A stretch of DNA of 64,000 nt from Caenorhabditis remanei (Eukaryota; Nematoda; Chromadorea; Rhabditida; Rhabditidae). The stretch is taken from the NCBI RefSeq assembly GCF_010183535.1, contig NC_071331.1:15314001-15378000 (forward strand), given 5' to 3'. The translations under genes and the position numbers were made by a program. A model generated the notes under the pieces. It had not been told where the DNA came from. It did not search any database and saw only the letters and a list, made by a program, of their open reading frames with translations. Positions 11,513 to 24,700 of the stretch are shown piece by piece (positions within the stretch are counted from its first letter, which is position 1; every line of letters begins with the position of its first letter).

Positions 11513-12102
11513 TCAGAAGATATTAGTTCCTGGAAGCTGACGAATTTGTTGTCCAGTGTACTGAATGTTGCCAATTGTTCCATTCACGACTAAGTGTTGT
11601 ACGTCTTGTCCGCATTTCACATTGCAGTTTTCCACAAACTTCTGATGATTGACGAATAAGTGAAATTCATTCCTTTGTTCCGACGTTGAATAGTTGACGA
11701 AAGCCAAAATGGTAGGACACTCAATCATGACTACAATTGTCTCAAAGTTAGACGACTTGCAATTGACAAAAAGTCGTCCTCCTGTGTACATGAATAACAT
11801 CCGTTGATAGAGACTCGGTCAATTGTGCATTCATCTTCTTTAGTGAATCTGGAAACTGAGTGATTTCGAAGATCTAACTGAACAGAAAGTAGTCCAGATG
11901 ATTGTATCCTCTGATCTACATATCTCAGATGTATTATTCCTTCCGAACCATGAGTTGAATTGATGGGACTCCTTTTAATGATTGTTTCCATGTCGAGAAC
12001 TTGACTCGCACATCTGATCGATGTTCCCAATGGAGTGCAACTGCCGACATCTTCAGCGAAAGTAATTGAAGTTGATTGTTTCTGTTGGACATTGGAGTTC
12101 AC
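11513..12102 (-). pseudogene. orphan phlebovirus-G2-like envelope remnant, frameshifted
   Basis: Two overlapping minus-strand frames (12102-11731 and 11800-11513) together have the cysteine spacing and short motifs of the Phlebovirus_G2 glycoprotein domain. The first frame has CTPLG and ends shortly after GCYSC. The second frame takes over at that point with Cys-rich residues including MIECPT and a distal NVKCG. The two frames are offset by a single-base shift, and no intron of acceptable length can bridge them, so the gene is broken. Nematode BEL/Pao elements are known to have captured such envelope genes. No LTR, gag or pol sequence adjoins this copy. It is not attached to the element at 1-3199 and lies on the other strand. 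Domain assignment is by pattern only. Confidence 0.6.
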
Positions 12103-13223
12103 CTACAGAATCCCTTCTGACCCTTCATGTTTCTGGAGGGGAAGAGAGAGAGAGAGTGTATCCGACAGCTGACAAAATATCCTATGTTTTCTTTTGATGA
12201 ATGTGGCTCCATGTATTGGTGATGGTGGAAATTAGTGTGAAAAAAACAACAGATCCCTACGTTTCAATCCGCATTTTTTTAACGAATCTATCATATCTGG
12301 AGAATGTAACCCAAAATCTGACGTTTTAGTCAGAAAAATGCGGAAACTAACTCTGAGACTACAAAAATGAGTGGTTGATTTCTGCAGCCCTTCTATTACA
12401 GGGACCCTTCAATTAAAAGAAATCAGGAAATTTTTTTTTGTGATGAGGGTGGATTTAGAAGAAAAAGGAAAAAAATCGACTGAAAATTCATGGACATTCT
12501 TAGTATCGTGCACAGAAGATGATGAAGAATTAGATGAGATCTTCTCATAAAGGGTCACTTCTAATACATATGTTACGGTATTTGAACTGAATATCTTCAA
12601 AACATTTGAATCCTTTTGCGTATGATACACGTTTTTTAGATGACCACGGGCTAGATGAGTATGGTCTGAATACTTCATTAGTGGCACTTCGGAGGTTTAT
12701 TGAATCTCACCAGTACCAGTCTAGCCGGGAAATAGGAGTTCTTCGTGTTCATCTGGACCAATCCAGAATGATTCATGTTTTCCTAGAACTAAGACCTCTA
12801 AATTGATAAAATGGTAAAATTGCAGGTAAAATTGCAATCGACCACAACAATTACTTTAGCTACTCTCCCACGAAAACCCGGCGTGGCCACTCCTACCGAT
12901 GGAAAAAATCAAAAACTAAAATAAGCAGACTATTTTTTACAAACAGAGTGCTGAATAAAGTAGTAAACCAAAGCTCTAGAAAGAACACTGATTCTGACAT
13001 TTCTTAACTCGACCTCCCTTTCTCTTTTTATTGTATTTATTTATTGTACTCTATTTTTAATTGATTAACTTTCACGTATCGAGCATGCGTAAATAAATAA
13101 TAATAATAATAATAGTAATCGTAGCAATATATTTATCACGTACATAAGTCAGGAAAAAAGCTTATACAAGGTATTTTGAAGTGGAAAGCATTATTTATAG
13201 CACAATTGACCAGTTTCATGAGT
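12103..13223. other. intergenic
   Basis: A GA dinucleotide run lies at about 12138-12156 and an ATA/ATT trinucleotide run at about 13096-13115. Short open frames of 60-90 codons exist on both strands around 12.4-12.8 kb but show no recognisable protein pattern. The right end includes the 3' region of ufd-1. Confidence 0.5.
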
Positions 13224-14555
13224 TTAACGAGCTCCTCGGAGTGTACGGTTGCTTCCTTGGAACAACTTCGACGGTTGCGACTTTTGATTCGCCTCTCGTT
13301 CTCGGAGCTCCTTTTCGAGTACGTCGACACGTTTGTAATCATAACGAATGAATGAAACACGACCTGAAAAACAACCATTTTATAGTGGATGTAAAATTTT
13401 GAAATAAATTGTGTGAAGCTGACTTCATCAGAGCACTACCTGCTTTATAATCCTCGTTAACAACGACAGGTGGAATGGCTGGCAAATCATTGGCTACAGC
13501 CGCAGCATCACTTGTACTTGCTCCGGTTGTACCTTCTGAACACAACGAAACCGATGAAGTTGGTTTCTTCTTTCCATCAAGACGACGACCAGCTCCTCCA
13601 AAAACTGAAGTTGTCGTTGCTGTTGAACCAGTGCCGGCAGTAGCTTGCCCTGCTCCAAGGAACGCTGATGCAGGTGGTGCAGGCGGTTTGACATTGACTG
13701 AAGGAGCAACTGATCTCGGCTGTTCTACGTATCCTTCTGGAGCATCGAAATCGAGATTCACATCGCATTCGATGATGCACACAGAATTGGCAGGTTTAAC
13801 ATCGACTACAAGAAATTCTAATGTTTGTCCAGCATACGATGTCGGAATGAGGTCATTCTTAGTCAGACATGCATACTTTCGCAGCTCTACTTCAAGAAAA
13901 GCTCTGAAATGAAACATGATTGATTTTTTTTCCAACTGAGAAGATTCTCGGAACTTACCTCGGATTGGTAATATTCAAGAACTCCAGAGACATTGGCTTC
14001 AGCTTTGCAAACGTTGCTTTTGGAACAGTAGCAGATTCGACACGAACAGTATCTCCATCAGTAAGACCTAACTGTTGCATCATCCATTGTGGAAGAATAG
14101 CTTGTCCCTCGGGAGCTGAAAACTCTAGAACTCCACAGTGAGTAACACGCTGAGCAGGCATGTTGGTGAGCTGAAATTATGAGAAGTTTAGGAAGCTATC
14201 AACGTCCAAAATCTTACCTTGAATAGCATAGGATATTCAATATTCAAACGAAGCAATAAATCGAGTGCAGAAGTTGGCAGAAGAATTTTTCCACCGTAGT
14301 TAATTTCTGTGATTTTTGTCTGTGTGGCATTCGGAAGAAATACTGCTCCATAGACCTGAAAATGCATATTTAGAACTAGCTTTTGGGCAACATGACTGCA
14401 CGATAAAATCAAAGTGGTGAGAAGCTCTAGGACGTCTGATGCCGAAAAAATGTTCAAACATTTTGAAGAAATAACAGACTTACCACAAAAGTTTGATCGT
14501 AATTCCCACGCATATGGCCTCCGCCCATATTTAGCCCTTGAAGCCACGCTTGCAT
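13224..14555 (-). CDS. ufd-1: UFD1, ubiquitin-fusion-degradation cofactor of CDC48/p97
   Basis: UFD1 pairs with NPL4 and recruits polyubiquitinated substrates to the CDC48 ATPase in cytosol and nucleus, for ERAD and for replisome disassembly. Five exons: 14555-14484, 14355-14218, 14170-13959, 13903-13440 and 13363-13224, giving 1026 nt, 341 residues. The N-terminal double-psi barrel is clear (KITEINYGGKILLPTSALD, THCGVLEFSAPEGQAILPQW, FLNITNPR, YAGQTLEFLVVDVKP). It is followed by DFDAPEGYVEQP, a Ser/Ala/Pro-rich linker, and a C-terminal basic segment (RVSFIRYDYKRVDVLEKELR). The start is fixed by MQAWLQGLNMGGG just before the conserved YDQTFV. Length matches the C. elegans protein. It lies 625 bp downstream of the uridine kinase gene on the same strand. 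Confidence 0.96.
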
Positions 14556-15179
14556 TTTTTGTTCGTATTTTCTTGTCTGTAACATGATAACTTTTGTCGA
14601 TTCAGATTTTTTAATGCATGGATTCGAGAGATGTTCTATTCTGAGAGTAATATGGACGGATAATTAACCAAGATAATTGTGGTGAGATGATATAACATGA
14701 GAAAAATTTATTAGGAAAAATTATAATTATTGATTGAGAATGCAAAGGAGAACAGAAATTAAAGAGGAACACGTTGAACAACATAAGAAAATGTGTGGAT
14801 GGATGATGATATTAAAAAGGATGTTGCAGTGACAAATGCGCCCCACAGAAAACGTAGACGCTGCTGACACTGCGGTTTTCCAAGAGACACAGACAAAATT
14901 GGGAGATGGGAAAAGGTAACCGTCACAAACGCTAAAAACTAGAAAGAACAGGGCATAGAACAATTATCGAGCGAAATGCAAGAGAGACAGTAAAGAAGAA
15001 AAGAACACGAAATAGATTGTATAATCCTTAACAACAATGAAAACAATAGCAAAAAAGGAAAGATTTGAAACAATTTAGTTAGTGGAAAGAAACAAGAAAA
15101 GGAAAAGAAGATTTCATCAGATGAAATAGAGACAAAAACAAAAACTTTGATAAATTAAAAAGCGAAAATTGATTAATCG
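14556..15179. other. spacer between ufd-1 and the uridine kinase gene
   Basis: A 624-bp spacer between two minus-strand genes. A good acceptor (GTTACAG) lies about 25 bp upstream of the ufd-1 start and would suit spliced-leader addition. No exon is seen. Confidence 0.5.
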
Positions 15180-18100
15180 TCAAACATCGAAAGGTTCGTC
15201 CAGATCTTGGTCGATTCCGGTACCATAATAGCGATCACCGAAATTACCCATCCCGGGAATCAAATAACAGTTTTCAGTCATTTGATGATCCATTGCTGTG
15301 GTAATCAATTTGACCTAAATCAAATAACTTGATCACTTGCATTTGTATTACCAACAAACCTTCGGGAAGGCATAAGCAAGAGCGTGAGCACCTTGTTGCC
15401 CCATGAGAAGAGACGCAACAAATATGTCTTCTTCCTTAACATCATGGTCAAGAAGAACTCGGATGGCCATCATTGCAGCACTTCCGGTAGTCACTGTGGC
15501 ATCCATGATGATAACTTTATACCGAGTGATGTGTGGTGGTAAACGAATGTAATGAAGCTCTGGATCGAAAGTAGTTTCGTTTGTCTGAATCAGAATCTTT
15601 CCGATGACACAGTCCTTGACGATTGAACGTAGTGCAGTTTCCATACATTCACCAGCACGCATGATTGGCAATCCGCATATCATTGCATCTTTTCGTTTTC
15701 CGAGAGTCCTGAATCTTTGTTAAATACTGCATTCTGAGAATGAAACTTTTATTCTGATCAACTCACTTTCTCCCTCCAGCCATTTCAATCTCAACGTCTT
15801 TGTATGGCATATGGTTCATACATTCTTCGATGAGAATTCGCATCAATCTATCAGAATAAAAGATATGATTGTCTCTGCTTGTATCTTTGTCACGAACAAA
15901 TGTGACAAGACCTTTCACTTGTGGAGTCTCCTTCAAAATAAACAAATTCTCTGGTAAACAATCAGGCAAGTCATCCCGAACAAGGTCATGACGATCACGA
16001 TTGTTTTGGTTTCTATCATAACCACGCTCCACAAGTTGTGCCATCACGTTTTGAACAATCATATCGATCGCAACGTCATTCTCACCACCACGTGGTACTA
16101 TGAGATCCGCGTAATCCATGCATGGAGCAATGTACTTGTCAAACGCCGGCTGCAACTCGAAAGCTACTAACTGACGCTACAACAAATTCCTTACTTTCAC
16201 AAATGTAAAGTATTGCTCCATGATACCATCAATGTCACGTCCACGATCTGTGACGTCGCGTACGATACGACGAGCAAGACGAAGATCTCCATCGGTGTCG
16301 ACAAAAACTTTCATGTCCATCAAATTTTTGATACGTTCATCATGGAACGCCAAAATCCCTTCGAAGATCAAAACATCTGCCCCGTACATCATCTGAAAAT
16401 TATATTTCACATAGATTGCCTTGAAAAAGTAAAGTTTTGTTTTTCAGTTGAAATAGAGCGAGATTCACGAACCTTCGAATTCGGATCTCTGGAATGAGTG
16501 TTGAAGTCGTATACTGGAACATCGACGCTCTTGCCCTCACGGAGCCTTTTCAGGATTTCGTAGAGCAAATCGAAGTCGAAAGCTTTCGGTTCATCGAAGT
16601 TGTATTTTGATTCATGAGCCTCTTTAATTTCCTCAGGTGTAAGAACTTTGTAGAAACTATCCATCGACAGAATTGTAACCCATGGTATTCCTAGACGTTC
16701 AACAATTTTCTCGGCTACAGTAGTTTTCCCACTGGCTGAACCACCACAAACTCCAATAACGAAAGGATGTTTTAGAGACTTTCCTTTTTTGTCATACCAT
16801 GGAGGGCGTCCTTTAGTATATATTTTCTACAATAAAGAATATAAATGAAGTTCTCAATGCTTAATTTACCTTTCCAGTTTTCGTGGTAAGAAGATGATGT
16901 TCGGCTCTTCCTCCACTCATTGTTCTTCTTCTCGTGCGACATCCTGCAGCTCTTGGTGAAACAGAGTCTTCTGAGTCACCGCCGTTTTGGTTAACCATTT
17001 CGTTGACAGACGATCCTGTGTAATGAGACTATTTAGAACGGTAGACGATTCTCGACTAGAACTAGACAGTCGATATCTTGTTGCGCCTTTTTTCTCTCAA
17101 CTTCTCTCCGATTCAGTCTCGATAGTTTTGCAAGATAAGGATCTAGAAATAACAGTCATCCATCAATCTCTGTAGCGAGAGCCTTTTTTCAATACAACGA
17201 CGTTAGACACTTTTAATTGAATACGAATGATCTTGCATTAACTTTCAAATTTCTGTTCATTTACGTTTCCTTTCGAAAAAATGAATAATGGTTGATTGAT
17301 GTCACTTAACTATTGCACTATCAGTTGATAGCGAAGTGTATGTCTCTAATGTATGAAAAATAGCAAAGAACTAGGATTATGTTGAGTGAAATGAAGCCAA
17401 CGTGTTTTTAGGAAAGTAACTCCACCGGCTGACACACAATATTTGAACAAATGTTGCACATGCAGCAGGATAAATTCGTTCATTTATCTCACTCACCTGA
17501 TGAATGGCTATATGTAGGGCATTCTTCAATCTTCACGCTTTTCCGGTTAGAATCCCCTTTTGAAGCAGTCACAGCATCTTTCTTCTCTGCGACCATTCTG
17601 TAAAACGAAACAGTCAAAAATTTCAAGAATTGCAAAGTAAATAATAAAGTGGACAGTTATTACGAGGGCAGGTTATTGTTTATGTAAGGTTCCGGGTAGA
17701 GGTAAGTGACGATGATGATTACTGACAAGAAATTTAGGCCAAGAATGTGACCCGTTTGGAATGAGATCGAACCGATTTTGTGATCTGCTGAAGATTATTA
17801 TATAAATGTTTGCTTCATAGTGATGGAATGAAAACAATGGAACTTAAATTAAAGTACAGGTAATAGATTTTAGGAAAAACTGGTGGAGCCAATGTGCATT
17901 CTGCAGCCTGTGTTTGCGGACTCCGATTTGAAACTTTGCGCGCGACAGTTGTAAATGATAGCATGTACTCTTTCATTATTTTGGTTCTAGAATTATTTGA
18001 TAACTCCTGCTCTAATACCTGTATATCACGTAATGAAAAATAGGAGTTTTTGTAAAGAATGAGAAAATTATTTTGGGCCCAAAATTTTAAATTTCGAAAA

Positions 18101-18785
18101 AAGAACAGGATTGAAGACAGCCAACTTATCAAATAAGAGGCGAGAAAAATGAAAAATGCGCGAAGATCGGTCAAATTCGGCCTTGCCTGTCGTGCCGACC
18201 AACGAGTATTTAGATAGATCTGATGGTCTTTGAAGAAAAAAAAATCGTTTGGTGGGGGCACACGACACGAGAAGGGACGAGGACAAGAGACGACGGACCG
18301 ACAAAGAAAAACGGGGTGAAGCTGACTGAGACATTGAAAAAAAGAAGCCGAAGAGACGCAGACACGATAGCTGGCCGATCAAAAAATAGAAAGTGCACGA
18401 AAACTACGCGGCGGGTCCTCAATGAAAGAGCAACTGAGACGGATGGAACCATGGCACGGATGTCTGCGTCGCTTCCGATCAGTTGATCTATCGAGTGACC
18501 GATAGACGGGCTGTTGTATGAACTATATTAAAAGTATTCTTTGAAGCACTTTTTCAGTCTTAACTTGAAATATCGATTGTTCGGAGAGTTTCAGGGCATT
18601 TCAAGGAGGTGAAATAACGATTGGTTGAAATAAGAAAAAGGAATAGTTATAAAAAAGGAGTTCTGAACAAGAAAAACAGATATTCAAGTTCCAGAACATG
18701 TTTTAGAACAGGAAAGTATTTAAAAATTTTTTAAAGTTGTACCGTACCTGTTTCGTTGCGGGACCCGACTGCGACGTTTTGACAT
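15180..18785 (-). CDS. uridine-cytidine kinase with UPRT-like domain (F19B6.1-type)
   Basis: Pyrimidine salvage: phosphorylates uridine/cytidine. The C-terminal half resembles uracil phosphoribosyltransferase, as in the UCKL1 family. Exons: 18785-18748 (optional), 17597/17596-17497, 17015-16870, 16826-16473, 16392-16195, 16149-15767, 15708-15360 and 15314-15180. Starting at the Met at 17596 gives 554 residues; including the upstream exon ([12 protein letters not shown]) gives 567 in frame. The P-loop is GGSASGKTT, with SMDSFYK and [13 protein letters not shown] for the kinase. The UPRT part has [11 protein letters not shown], the phosphoribosyl-binding [14 protein letters not shown] and the C-terminal [15 protein letters not shown]. 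An apparent stop after FVK is removed by a 45-bp intron. Both possible start exons are preceded by trans-splice-like acceptors. Confidence 0.93.
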
Positions 18786-21700
18786 GCTTCTTCGTTAATT
18801 TTGGTTACGAATCTGAAATTTAAATTTCCATATTTTCTGTAATTTTGAGCCCTAAAAAGAAGTTAATTTATAAGAAAAATAATATACCATTCAAATAGAA
18901 TGATGCAAAAACTAGATAAAAAGTAACAGCAGTCCTGCACCTAAATAAATCGCAACGTGCACTATCCGAAAATAAATGTGATGTGTGCCGAAAATGAAAA
19001 AGTTCTCATCATTGCAAAAAGAGATGTTTGGATGAGAGGAAAAACGGAACAAAAGGTGAGAGAAAGGGAAGTCAGTGATTATAGAAAAGGAACAAACAGT
19101 TGAATCGGGTGTCTACTCTTAGAAATTGATTCATTTGACTGAGAAAAAACAACATTCAGGGAATACCTTCGACGAACTGTCTGATTTCAAAACCAGTTTA
19201 TGGGTATTTTCCAGTTTAGTTTGAATTAAAAGTTTTTAAATTGACAAAATACTCAATATATACATTTCCTAATTTCTTTATCAGGTCTATAGAGAAATAA
19301 GAACTGCTGATGTTATGAAACTCAGTGGCCACCTGAAAATCAGCTGATAAACACAAACAATCTTTGTCAACAACTTTTTGTCCGTTGTTCAATTTTCAAA
19401 GCTTAACAGACATCACGTCAACACCAGACATTCCACAAATACTCGAGGAGTACCTATGTGGGGGATGGAGATATACTCATTTTGCACTGAGAGTTTGATC
19501 TCAAATCGAAAAGAAAGGGAACAGAACACAAAATTTCAGAAATAAACATTTTTGCAGGACGATGAAATCTCATTACCATCTGTTAGTCACGTTGCTGGAC
19601 CAAAATGAACTTTGACTTGAAGATCTTGGAATCATTGTTCTTGCTTTCCGTTTATTTCAGGAATAATGTTGGCTTTTTTGAATTCTAACTGATGCCTAAT
19701 GGTCTTGATGTGATTAGAATTGAGATTTTATGCTACTTGTTTCATTTCGTTTCATTTCGTGAGAGAGTAGAAGTTTTAATTACTAGAGTTGAAAAGTAAC
19801 ATAACTAGTTAAAGATTCCAAAAACTGAGAAGGGTTTTGTCTATTTGGATCATAGTATCATCTTTTTAAATCTCCCTTCTAAACCTTTTCTCAACTTATG
19901 AAACATTTCGGAAAGCGGGGAATACAGAAAAAATATTTGAATGATTTCTTCACGGTATTTCTGCTAGATAGCAGATGAAACCAGGTTTTATTCTGTTTTT
20001 CAGTTTATCCATATGGGTTCCAAATACGTAATATACTATTCTGTTACCAGACGAACTCTACATAAAATTTTATGTATTTTAAAACACTTTGACTTAAAAT
20101 TTGATCTCGATGGTCATTTTTCGTGTGGTTTTCGAAAAGACAAACATGACATTAATCAATCAAAAATACACATTGTTGCATCCACAGAAGAATATTTTAT
20201 GACTGAAAATGTCGCGAATTCTATAATTTCGTTTATGTATGTGTTTGATATTTATATCTCACAACAAAGAAATATGAGTGCATTGTTGATGAAGTGGTCA
20301 TGAAGTACAGTAACCTGGATTACTGTACCATTTTTTGAAATATATACAATACGCTTCTTCAAAGAATATCGTTCTTGTGGAGTCAAAAACTAAAATTATT
20401 TTCCAAAATTTTATGGAACAAAACCTTTAGAAACTGACTATGTCAGAAGAAAGGGAACATTTTATGAGGGAAAAGTTTTGTTCTGATCACAAAACCATAT
20501 CAAACTTGGTTCTTTTTTTGATACTGAACTTATACCTTCGTATAAACTTAAGATGGATTTTCTCGTGTTTCTATTTCTAACGGTATGTTCAAATTTCTCA
20601 GATTTCTTTGTGAATATCCCTGTCCACACACCTCAATAAATCTAAAATTGTTGCTTTCTTCCCTCTCATTTCATCTTCCTCTCAACACAAATGACAAATT
20701 TCAAAACAAAGTGTCTTATATCTCTTTTTTCTTCTTCTTCTCCACCCCATCTCACCCACAAATCCATCCAACTCCACTGTGTGAAAATATCATCGCCCAG
20801 GTCTTCTTTCACTTCTTTTTCCTTATCCCAAGCACAGTTGTTCCCAGCATTTTTTATCAATTCTTTCTCTTCTTTTTTCCTCTTTTCTTCACTGTCACCA
20901 TCTTATTTTTATCTTTCCCTTGGCTTGTTTCCAAATGCTTCCTCACTCTATGAAGCACCCAACACCATAAACTCTCAGGCATGTATGGCGTTTTCTGGAA
21001 AAGAGTCGAAGAAACGGAAGAAGAAGAATAAAGAAAAAAGAGAAAGAAGAAGAAGACATGAATTTTCAATAAACAATTTGTTTGTCCTCACCATATTCTG
21101 TGGGCGAATCGAGAGTTGTTCTGTGGCTAAAAAGAGGTCATATGTCGAAAAAGATGACACCTTACTTCACTCAACTTGTCGCTTCTTCCCACAGAGTTCT
21201 CATTCCACTCTCATGACTCATTTCCTCTTCTTTTTTCTACAGAAAGTATTCTGAGAAAAAATTGAAACTTGGACATTGTGAACTTTATGATGGAGTACCT
21301 GACTGTGACTTCTGAAGTTTAGAATCTCCTTTTCCCGGAATTCAACTTAGCTCCTTCCAGTTGTCTGACTCTGCAAACCGATACAAGCAATACCTCCAAT
21401 TCTAGATCTCCCTCAATTTGCAATCACTCCATCGTCATCGAATCCAAACAGGAACTGATAGATTTCAGTGGCTTCTTCTTCATTTTCTTCGTCCATTTTA
21501 TCCTCTCACTCCCTCTTATTTTTCTCGCCACTAATTATTTTAACGAGGTGCTTCTTCTCAAATCACACGTAGATTTTCTTTGTTGTTTTTCGTGACAAAT
21601 TGTCTTCCGTTCCAGATCTTATTTTTCGAAAAAAAAATGAGCCAGCAGGCAGATTATTCTGGTTGCAAAACCAAGAGTAGACATATTTATATACGATTTC

Positions 21701-24700
21701 TGTCTGCTTCAAGCACTTCGTAGTTTCGGGTTAAGAATTTCATTCTGACTTTGTCTGGCTTTTAAATGATCCCAAACTTAAAATTTTCCCATTCCTACTT
21801 CTTAGACCGCGGGAGTTATACATTAATTTTAAAATTCAAACTAGGCCCATTAAGTTTTCCTATACATATTTTTTTAAGAAGAGTTCAGATTGTCTTTTTC
21901 GAAACTAAAATTCTCTAGAGGTCTAATCTATAAAGAATACAAAAAGATCTCTGATCTTCAACTCTCAAGACAAATGACTCCGATTTTCGATCGGATCCGT
22001 TTATTGATCTTAAAAAATTACACTGAAGAGGGGTGAGAACGGCAAGACTCCCAGTCAGACCTCATCTTTCTTCTTATGAATTGATTTCAACTGACAACAA
22101 ACTGAGTTCAAGATATGGACAGTTGGTCAAAATGATTTAGTAGTACTCACTGGAAAAAAGATAGACATGACATGCTAGTGGAATTAAATGTTTCGGTGAT
22201 TTATAACACTACCACAGGGTTGAGATTTCAACATCAGACGTGTCATGTTTCGTTTCTTTCGATCTCAATAGTACTAGAATTCAAACCTGTCAATCCTCGA
22301 ATAAGTTCATATATCGCAAAGTCTCTGTTCTACTCTATCGAACCTTCTTCTTCTTATTCTTCATCTTTTTGTCCATTGTTGTTATTGGCATTGAGTGACT
22401 ACTCCACCTTCTCCGCCTCCATCGTCTAATCTTTTCCATGCTCCTGCTCCTTTTCCATAATTGCCTTTTGTTCTTCAACATCGTTTACCTTTTTGGGAGT
22501 CTCAAATACTTTAGAGACTCTCCCTCTTTCTCTTTCAATTCTTTCCCTATCATACCTCTCCTCACTTTCATTTTTTCTTTCAATTTTTCGCGTTTCATTC
22601 AGGTAATTTATTCATTTTCTTGCCCCTAGTTCCCTTCCTTCGTCTCCTACACTTGATCTACATCATTTTCTTCTCTAAAAAGATCCTAAACACGCGATAT
22701 TTCCTCATCATCATCATCTTAAAGTACAACAAGTCAATATTTTTAACTCCAGAATTAAGTCTCTGGAAGTTTTGTTTTGACAAGTTTTGAAGGAGACAAA
22801 GATTGTTACTTTCGTTATTTTTCGCACAGACAAAAGATGAGAAGTTGGATCAGATTACAAACAAAAAGTTGAAAATGCACAGCTAACAGCTTTCAAGTTT
22901 TCCATTTGAAATGTGTACTGTGATTACTTTTTCTTACTTTGCAAAGTTTGGTTCTTTTGATTCAAGTTGCAGATTGTGGATTCTTTCACGGAAAAAGTCT
23001 AAATATGAACTGTAGTAAACATACAAAGTCTGGTTTGAAATTTGCTACAGTTTTGAAAACTCCTCTATTCTTTTCCAACTTATAGTTCCTACAGTCTCCC
23101 TACATTCTCTTTCCCTCCAAAACTACAAATAATGTTGTAATTGTAGTTTTCCTATAAAAATTAACATGCCTTCAAAACAGAAAATTTCTGATTTCTCTCA
23201 GAATTGTACACCGTTCCATCGTAGGTTAAAACTATAAAAAGTGTATTCGCAGCCTATGAATCTTTTATATTTTCCAATCCCATCCAACTTTTCGTTTTCT
23301 GTCAGAAAATTCAGAAATCCAGTTTTTTCCTTCAGAATCTGCACGTATTCCAACTGTATCTGTAATCGTACTTTTTGTTTGTTTCTTGTCAGCGTGACGT
23401 GGCATATTAATTTTCAATGCATTTTTAACGGGCACACTTATCCATCCATCCTCTCGATGTATACAATCATTTATCCGTTTCTTTGTTCCAATAAACCGAA
23501 ATTTGTCATTTCATTGGACCACCCATCTCATCTGGAGCTCCGCCCACAAACTAATATCAACAGAATCCATTGAAAATTCGTCGTCCTTTTCAGTATCCGG
23601 TCCGTTTCGAATCACCCAATTTGTCCATCGTGTCACCCACTCCTTCCTATCCCATTTTTCTTCTGTTTTCTTTCTTTTTTTTGCTTTCATCTCTGATATG
23701 TACTTGTGGTCAGAGCCCTTTTTTCTCCCTTTATGTCATCTTTGTTGTGTATATTTTCTGCTCTTCTTCAACTGATTTCGTTTTCTTTTTTCTTTTCATC
23801 GAGTTCTTCTTTTGATCGAACGCGCGACAGGCTCCACGTCGTCGTCACAAATCGGATAAAACGCGGGAAAAGAATCGAGAGAAAAGAGTAAGAAGAAGTC
23901 AGAAATTGCCCCGAAGGGCTTTTTTGTGTGATGCCCCCCCACTACCCATACGGCTTCTTTATTTTTTTTTCGTCGTTGACTGGCCTCTTTTTTGTCTATC
24001 AAAGTTCTCTCACTCGTTCAGTCGTTCCATTGGTTTCCCATATTTTTTATTAGCTTCCCTCAACTCAAACGATAACAGAAAGAGAATAGGAAAAGGGTTC
24101 TCAGGATCTTTACAGTACACATTAAACTCGAAGACCAAAATCCCTGATCACTTTATTAAGCAAAAAGTGATACTTCGAAATGTTTGTTCTGAAGATTCTT
24201 GCAACATTGACTCTCTTTACGAATACTTCTCTCTGTATTTTGATCTATTCCATGATCACCTCGCCACCCCAGTACGTTCAAAGATCCGCACATCCCCCCT
24301 TCTCAATAAAGTTTCTCGCCTACATCAACGAGTCTGTCACCTTTTTTCTAACCGAATTATTCAAAAAAGATGAGGATGATGATGATGACATGCAAAAAGA
24401 CGGAAGAGGAAGAAACCTCTTTTTCTTCTTTTTCCAGTCGGATCATGCATCATTCATCCCTCTTTCTCTCCCTCTTTAACTTTAGAATTTCGATCTGAGA
24501 ATCCAGAAAAGAAGAGATGACGACGTCTGTGGATTGCAATTTTTCAAAGTTTTTGGATGTGTCTTTATCCTTTTTTCTTTGATTTTCTGTTTTATTCTTC
24601 TTCTTAAAATATTTTTTGTGTTCGGTTGAATGATGCAGTGCAACCAAAACAAGGCTCTGCGAGTCCTTCCGAAACCGATCCGTTTTTCTTTTTCTGCCTT

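Noticed and set aside
12409..12806. Overlapping short frames on both strands
   Set aside because: No recognisable protein pattern and no neighbouring exons.
13475..13912. 145-codon frame on the plus strand across ufd-1
   Set aside because: It is the antisense shadow of a ufd-1 exon.
16150..16194. In-frame stop in the middle of the uridine kinase coding sequence
   Set aside because: A 45-bp intron with a proper donor and acceptor removes it and restores FVK|PAFDKY, the junction expected from the kinase family.
20013..20303. 96-codon plus-strand frame of ordinary composition
   Set aside because: No recognisable family, no splice or promoter support, and isolated in a gene-free block; left unannotated.
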